Below are positions 58,440 to 64,000 of a DNA stretch of 64,000 bases, piece by piece (position 1 is the first letter of the stretch; each line of letters begins with the position of its first letter). A program made the position numbers and the translations under genes. Under the pieces are notes generated by a model. That model saw only the letters and a program-made list of their open reading frames with translations, had not been told where the DNA came from and did no database searches. Source of the DNA: Cordia subcordata (Eukaryota > Streptophyta > Magnoliopsida > Boraginales > Cordiaceae); assembly GCA_028554755.1 (NCBI GenBank), contig JAPTOF010000011.1, forward strand, positions 2,632,501-2,696,500, given 5' to 3'.

Positions 58440-60765
58440 TAAACAGTGTCGAGGGCCTTGTCCCCTAGTGATACAGTCAAGTAACTAACATCTAACAGGG
58501 AATGATGCGTTCTGTCTCTTGGACAAACATGTCTGAAGGTGTGGAGGCTGTTGTATAGGAGCCGACTGTGCCTGTGTAACCGAGGCTTAAGACTGCGGCG
58601 GAGGGTCATGCTTGACCAACTGCTCGTGCACAAAGTCCCTGGACCCCATGTATCTGCCAAGAGATCCCCCGAATGATTTGCTTTGTGTCACTTCGTCATT
58701 CTCCTCCTTATTATCTGGCTTGTCAATCATTGGCTTGGAGGATCTGACTCCATGCAACATACCATGCCTACCGCCGTTGCTCTGACCCATCCCCAGTCTG
58801 GAATAATCAATGGGGTCCAACTGATACGTGGATCGATGCCATGAGGGCTATGTGGGTTGTGGGGCTACGTGGGCTGACGATGACATGGCAATAATACATT
58901 GAGGGTGAACGACATGTGATCCTTAGTAGCGCTGGATGGCTGTGATGACCTGCTAGGATAAGTGTGTTGTCCCATGCGCTATGATGAACGTCTCTGCTGG
59001 GAGCGATGCTTTTTGTGTTGTTGTAATGGCTGCTCGGGAGCGCATCAGGCAACTCCCACACTGCCGTTTACTCTATGAGGTGCTTATGTTGTGTGTGTTG
59101 TAGTGGATGCTCTCCATGGTGCTGCATAAGCTGCAGGTGCCTCATCACAAGATCCATGGACTGCGCACCGTCACGAAGGTCCCCTTGCAGGTATTACCCT
59201 AGCAATTCACATGAGTGGTGGACTACATACTGTACTACTGTCGCCTAGATGAAAAAATAACACGTTATGATTAGTTTCGTATAAGTTTTCAAATCTTTCA
59301 TAAATAACAAGAAAAGAATACAAGTATTGCTCCTAATTCCCCTACATATTTGTTGTCTGTACAAATGCCTCTCCCTCAAGTTTTTCCTTGCCATTCCTGT
59401 GCTTCTTGTGATGAGGCGGGTCACGACGGATCTCCAATCATAGTCCGAATTGCCACAGCACACGATCGAGATGATGCCACTTAATAGTTTGCCCAAATAT
59501 CAACAAGACTTGGGCACACCAAACGTAACTGTCTTCCACACAATACGGTGGCAGGCTGATCAATACTGTCTTGAATGGCTGCCATATAAACTGTAATCAA
59601 AACAAGTAAAGAAGAGTTACTTACATTACTTGCAAGTTTAATAATAAGAATATAAAAACAATTCATTAGAAAAGAATTTAAGTGTAACGTACCTCGCTAT
59701 GCTGCAAATGGTCAATAAAGTCCCGACATTTAACCTTCCCTGACTTTCCGAATCCATCTGTCATCTCCTTTTTCATGTAAAAAAATTGCACCTTATGGCA
59801 CGCCAGGGAGCTGAAACAAAGGCTCGAGCTCATGCTGCTGTCGCTCTAGCCACTCTTGGATGGGATGTAGGAGCTGAGGCCTAAAAGCTATGAATCTGTC
59901 CCATGCAAAAAACTGCAAGCAACATAGACTTGTTGTAATAAAGTTAGCATTCAAAAAAGTTAAAGAATAAATACATGATGAAAACCAATACCTAGACCAG
60001 TGTCATGGCTCTGTATACACCCTTATACTGATGAAAGGAGGCGTGATCAAGCTGTTGGTACAAATATGCTAGTATAGCAACGCCCCAGTTGAATTGCCAG
60101 ATCTAGCTAAAGTTCTGCAACCAAAGAGGCCAAGCCAAATTGCCCTCATTGGTACTTGTGTTGGAAAATAGATAGCAATTTATCATAAAAAACATCCACA
60201 AGCGTGCCCGCTACTGAGCCTGTTGTAGGGCGGGATCCTCTAAAGTACCCTGGCTATTAAACCTATCCCGCAGCTGAACGAAATTAATTGCATTCTCGAT
60301 TATGTCAATACGACCTGCACCATCGTCCACAACAGCATCTACATCAATTCCCATGTAATCATGAATTAGAACAGCCCACTCCTCCCTCGAGCGTACAATC
60401 GTATTAAGCTCCGAAAAAGGTGTACCAGTCACAGGAAGACCTCAGTAAATGGCCACATCCTGCAGGGTAATAGTGGCTTTCCCTGTGTGCAAATGAAAGG
60501 TATGTGTCTTCGGCCGCCACCTCTCAATCATAGCAGTAATCAGCCCACGCTTAAGTTGATGGTAGCGAGATTTATAACAACTATAGAATCCTGTTCTCAC
60601 CAACTACTGCTGTACCAATGAGTGTTCTGGGTCCTTAAACAAATTCCGATAAGACCTATATCACCTAATGCTGGCCAAGTGATGTGGATCCTGCAAATAC
60701 TAGACCCAGTGGTCCATGTAATGGCACAACAATGTCGCGCCTACTGGACTCGGTCGACTATCCAT
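58440..60765 (-). pseudogene. MAIN-like plant mobile domain (PMD) gene of MULE-2
   Basis: The minus-strand ATG at 60763-60765 opens 'MDSRPSPVGATLLCHYMDHWV' and a stop. Then come '[19 protein letters not shown]' and '[18 protein letters not shown]', the classic PMD N-terminal block (about 60560-60430). A 73-codon open part follows (60432-60211). 'RARLWMFFMINCYLFSN' and 'FNWGVAILAYLYQQLD' are at about 60210-60045. Later parts to 58440 carry intron-like gaps, stops and a Pro/Gln-rich tail ('VKHDPPPQS'). It is homologous to the PMD gene at 44530-47055 and is in the same orientation relative to its transposase. Confidence 0.8.
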
Positions 60766-60794
60766 AATGACTCCTAAAATAAAAAAATTTCAAC

Positions 60795-61015
60795 TATGAT
60801 TAGTAGTAGTAGTAGTAGTAACAGTAGTAGTAGTAGTAGTAGTAATAATAATAATAATAACAATAATGCCAAAACTATAAACCCTAAATCATAAATTAAT
60901 TAACTACAATTAATTAACTTAACTTTCTAATAAACTTTAAATCCCTAAAAAAATAAATTACTAGATTATTAAATTATAAAATTATGTAATTACCAAATAA
61001 AATAACTTAAAATAT

Positions 61016-61050
<35 letters not shown>

Positions 61051-61130
61051 GTTGTAATCTAATAATAATTTTATACCAATCTAATAATAATACCAACTAT
61101 AATAATAATAAAATTATAAAACCTAAACTA
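60795..61130. repeat. (TAG)n and (TAA)n microsatellites upstream of the PMD gene of MULE-2
   Basis: TAG repeats (about 60801-60843) merge into TAA/AAT repeats, and a second ATA/AAT tract lies at about 61017-61090. They start 30 bases upstream of the PMD start codon, the same position as the AAT tract of MULE-1. Confidence 0.9.
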
Positions 61131-61798
61131 TCAATTACTAACTAACTTAACTTTTTGAAATTGCAAAATCCTAAATTTTCTAAAATTAACTATCTTAACT
61201 TTATTCTAAAATTTAAATCCCTAATGTATTAAATAACTAATTTTTTTAAATTATTATCTTTATAAACTAACAACAATTAAATTACAAATTAACAAATCAA
61301 CATCATAAAAAAAAAAAAACTAAACTACCAAAAAAATTACAAAAATTAAAAAAAATTATATAATGCAAAGCATAAAATATAATTACAAAACACAATATAA
61401 AATAAATAACTTACAAGATAGATGTTAAATCTTTAGAAGTAAGGCTAAGAAACCAGAAATTTTCGATTGGAGGTGGGGTAAAATTTTGGAAAATGAAATG
61501 GGGAGGAGAAGACTGGAGCGGCTAATTTATGGAAGGCTGCTGCATTCCCCGAGCGCGGACCTCGTTCCTAGAGTGCGCCGCATTAGCGGCAGCATTGCGG
61601 GAGTGCTGTCCACATTTTCAAAGGGCGCGATGTTTAAATTTTGAATTTTTTTGAATTATTTTGGGTGATATTTGCTTGGACGCGTTCTAAGAGTGCGTTT
61701 AAAGCGTTTTGGAAATGAGATTGGGTTATTTTTTAAACCCTAATTAATATGAGGTCAATCTTGCATTGACTTTCAAAATTTGGATAAAAAAAAAATCC

Positions 61799-62272
61799 CT
61801 CCTACCCTAGGCTATTTGAGGTGCTCTCCACGCATCACTAGGAGCGTGAGGATTCTTAAATAGAAGAACAGAAGGCCAAACTGATAGTGAGCAGTACTAT
61901 CGCAGAGAGTGAGGCTCACATAAGAGAGAAGGGAAAAAAAAAAAAAAGTCTACAGAGAGAAATAATATAACAAAGAAAGCAAATCAAGAAGAGGATAAAA
62001 TGAGTAAAGCAAAAACAATAAACCATTACTTTTCCATTTTCTTGTAAAATATCCAAGAACAATTTTATCCTTTTGCACTGCTTCTGCAGTTGTAAGAAAG
62101 GAGCAAGGAATGTTTAGACCCACACTCTATTACTGATCCCACACCAACTCCAGTTTTCCCATTTATTATACACTTGGCATAATTCTTGACATAGAAAAGG
62201 AAAAAAAAGACTTATATACAGACATACTTTCACAAAACATTTTCACATACATACAAAGTTGAGAGAGAGAGG
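61799..62272 (+). promoter_or_regulatory. Upstream region and 5' UTR of the MADS-box gene
   Basis: Only about 470 bp separate the MULE-2 end from the start codon. A TATA-like 'cttatatacag' lies at about 62211-62221 and an alternative 'tttattatacac' near 62162. Purine-rich 'gagagagagagg' directly precedes the ATG. I saw no CC(A/T)6GG CArG box here. The transcription start cannot be fixed from sequence alone. Confidence 0.5.
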
Positions 62273-62454
62273 ATGGGGAGGGGAAGAGTGGAGTTGAAGA
62301 GAATAGAGAACAAGATCAACCGTCAGGTTACATTTTCAAAGAGAAGGAATGGTTTGCTGAAGAAAGCTTATGAGCTTTCCGTGCTTTGCGATGCCGAGAT
62401 TGCACTCATCATCTTCTCCAGACCTGGCAAGCTCTTTGAGTTTGGCAGTGTTGG
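62273..62454 (+). CDS. MADS-box transcription factor, exon 1 (AGL6/SEPALLATA-type)
   Basis: The 182-bp exon encodes a full MADS DNA-binding domain from [20 protein letters not shown] to FEFGSVG, and ends at a GT donor (62455) in phase 2. That is where MIKC-type genes have their first junction. Residues 1-47 match the AGL6/SEP group ('[20 protein letters not shown]', '[17 protein letters not shown]'), and the ending 'EFGSVG' resembles AGL6 more than SEP ('EFCSS'). Residues 50-51 read Arg-Pro where family members usually have Ser/Asn-Arg. The I, K and C domains would lie beyond the window. The product is a nuclear floral-type regulator, probably acting in MADS tetramers. The frame is intact, so the gene is likely real. 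Confidence 0.88.
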
Positions 62455-64000
62455 GTATATACATATACTACTCACCCATCTCTCTTTATCATCTCTCTAT
62501 GCATACATATATATATATATATATATATATGTACACCTGTGTTGTATGTGTGTGTCTGCGTGTGTTCTTTGTGTAAATATTGCTGATATATATGGGTTTG
62601 CTTTGAAATCTTCTAAAAAGGTTGAGAAAGTTTAAGTCTTTCTTTGGGATTTTATATATATAATCCACACACATGTATACACTACTAAAAGAATTAGTTT
62701 TTTTTTCTCACAGATCATCACATGCATTTTGCTTAAGATGGGTTTTGATTCTGCAGCCTTGTCGCTCTTTCTTTCTTGGTTAGATTGTTTTTCGCTTTCT
62801 ACTGGTCTGCCTGACTCCTTGCCTTGAAAATTTTCATATTTATTAAGTAATATTTTGTTGGTCTTCCTTTCCAATGAGAGATCGACACGTTTCATGATCT
62901 CTGAGAGTGAAGCATCAGAAAGAGAATGACTACTGACGAGGTTGATGTTGTTTCACTGCCAGAACTCTTTTCGCGACCTTCTTGGACCTCTGTGCAAAGA
63001 TATAGGGTTTCTCTTCTTTTTGTTCATTTCTCTCTCTCTCTCTCTCTCTCTCTTAAATGCTTTTATCCAGGATTTTTTTTTTCTTCTCTTTCTGTTTTTT
63101 TTTTTGGTGTGTGTACAGGAAAACTGAAGCATTTTTCAGTCCAAAGGAAACAATCCTTAAAAAGAGCTTCAAATTTTGTCTTCTTATCTTTTCATTCTTA
63201 GATCTTGTGGGTTTTTTCCTTTACCATCTATTGTTCTTCTTTCGACTCTTTCAGTGATTCATTACACTATCCTATGTGTTTAAGCAAGATTTCCAAGGTA
63301 TAAGTAAACAATGCTTTTCATATTTATTTTCTACACTTGTAAAATTGAAGATCTCAAATAAATGTTTTGTGGTGTTACCTGAAAAACTTCATATTTTAAA
63401 CAGACTTTGTGTTCATCACTAGTCTTGCTCAATTTGTTTTTTTTCCAATCTTATGCGTTTAATTATTCCGTGAAATATTCTTTCCTTGTCAAATGTGGTG
63501 GTTCCTTTTGATTATCTGAGTTCTAATTTCAGGGTTTTCAGTTCTTCAAGCTGTTGCACAAAATTTTGCTATTTTTTTTCAGCGAGATTACGCCATTTTC
63601 TTCAGCTGTCTAGCTCAGGCTAAAACACTCGGTCAATCTGCTGAGAAGCAAGTATTTTATGATTTATCCCATATCTCAATGGAAGATTCCCAGTCAAGAT
63701 TTTCTCTAGTTTGCAAATTTTGGTGAAATTTTTCTTAACTGATCTCTCTCTCTGTCTCTCTCTCTCACACACACACACACAAAAGGACGCAAGCACACGC
63801 ACAAAGCACTCTCACACAGAGTCAGAACTGTCTTCTTCCTGCTTTATTTTTGAAGTTGGTAACATATCTTGATGAAGAATTAATGTCAGTTATATCCAAG
63901 CTAACATTGTTTTGCTTTCATATGGTGCTTTTAAGTGCATTTGTAGTACTACAACTTTCAGATGTTGATGATGGTCTACCTTGGTTTAAGGAAAAAGTAA
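62455..64000 (+). other. First intron of the MADS-box gene (incomplete)
   Basis: After the donor no second exon of a MIKC gene is visible to the window end, so intron 1 exceeds 1.5 kb; long first introns are common in this group and often carry regulatory sites. It holds an (AT)n run (62508-62531), a (CT)n run (63031-63053) and an (AC)n run (63766-63780). Short open frames here are low-complexity and overlap on both strands. Confidence 0.7.

Larger units (their letters stand above)
55016..61798 (+). mobile_element. MULE-2: second Mutator-like element with convergent MURA and PMD genes
   Basis: Terminal inverted repeats of about 120 bp share 'ccaaattttgaaagtcaatg', 'aagattgacc' and 'ttaaaaaataacccaatctc' (about 55040-55105 on the left; 61720-61785 inverted on the right). 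The outermost bases and target duplication are not resolved. A decayed MURA transposase (55552-58080, plus) faces a decayed PMD gene (60765-58440, minus). The plan is the same as in MULE-1, but the sequences differ clearly, so they are two families or subfamilies rather than a recent duplication. Confidence 0.85.

Noticed and set aside
62926..63257. Short coding exons in the MADS intron
   Set aside because: The frames are translations of CT- and T-rich low-complexity DNA and show no I- or K-domain signature.

Overview
This is plant nuclear DNA, AT-rich and almost entirely transposable elements, with the 5' end of one MADS-box gene at the right edge. An angiosperm is indicated by the MADS exon, CACTA, Athila-type and copia elements, MULEs carrying a plant mobile domain gene, and an endogenous plant pararetrovirus. 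I cannot name the species.

Layout. (1) 1-3532: degenerate repeats; the first ~1.6 kb looks like an inverted Athila-type LTR. (2) 3533-31342: an old CACTA (En/Spm) element with a leftward TNPA/Transposase_24-type relic and a rightward TNP2-type transposase relic. TNP2 is split by an Athila-like Gypsy element (A, 10917-29086). A is itself split by a non-autonomous relative (B, 15804-22902, TSD ATAGT) that lacks pol and carries an unfamiliar zinc-knuckle reading frame. A short tRNA-derived SINE sits in the right CACTA arm. (3) 31881-38714: a leftward Ty1/copia element with a perfect GCTAC TSD. A B-family solo LTR lies in its downstream LTR and a MITE in its RNase H region. (4) 39145-39920: a MITE with a TRIM-like element inside it. 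(5) 40882-53186: MULE-1, with a MURA-type transposase (+) and a MAIN-like plant mobile domain (PMD) gene (-) transcribed towards each other. A circularly permuted endogenous caulimovirid fragment (47531-52336) sits in an (AAT)n tract upstream of the PMD gene. (6) 54338-54933: a hAT-type MITE with an 8-bp TSD. (7) about 55016-61798: MULE-2, a divergent, more decayed element with the same convergent MURA/PMD plan. (8) 62273-62454: exon 1 of an AGL6/SEP-type MADS-box gene, starting about 0.5 kb from the MULE-2 end; the rest of the window is its first intron.

How the parts relate. Nothing here is a host pathway except the MADS gene. The other reading frames are element-encoded and mostly broken; the longest open one is the 502-codon transposase core of MULE-1. 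The most notable pattern is the repeated pairing of a MURA transposase with a convergent PMD gene, in the arrangement that mudrA and mudrB have in maize MuDR, with matching repeats at the same positions in two divergent elements. Coordinates of element ends come from reading terminal repeats and target duplications by eye; I ran no alignments.
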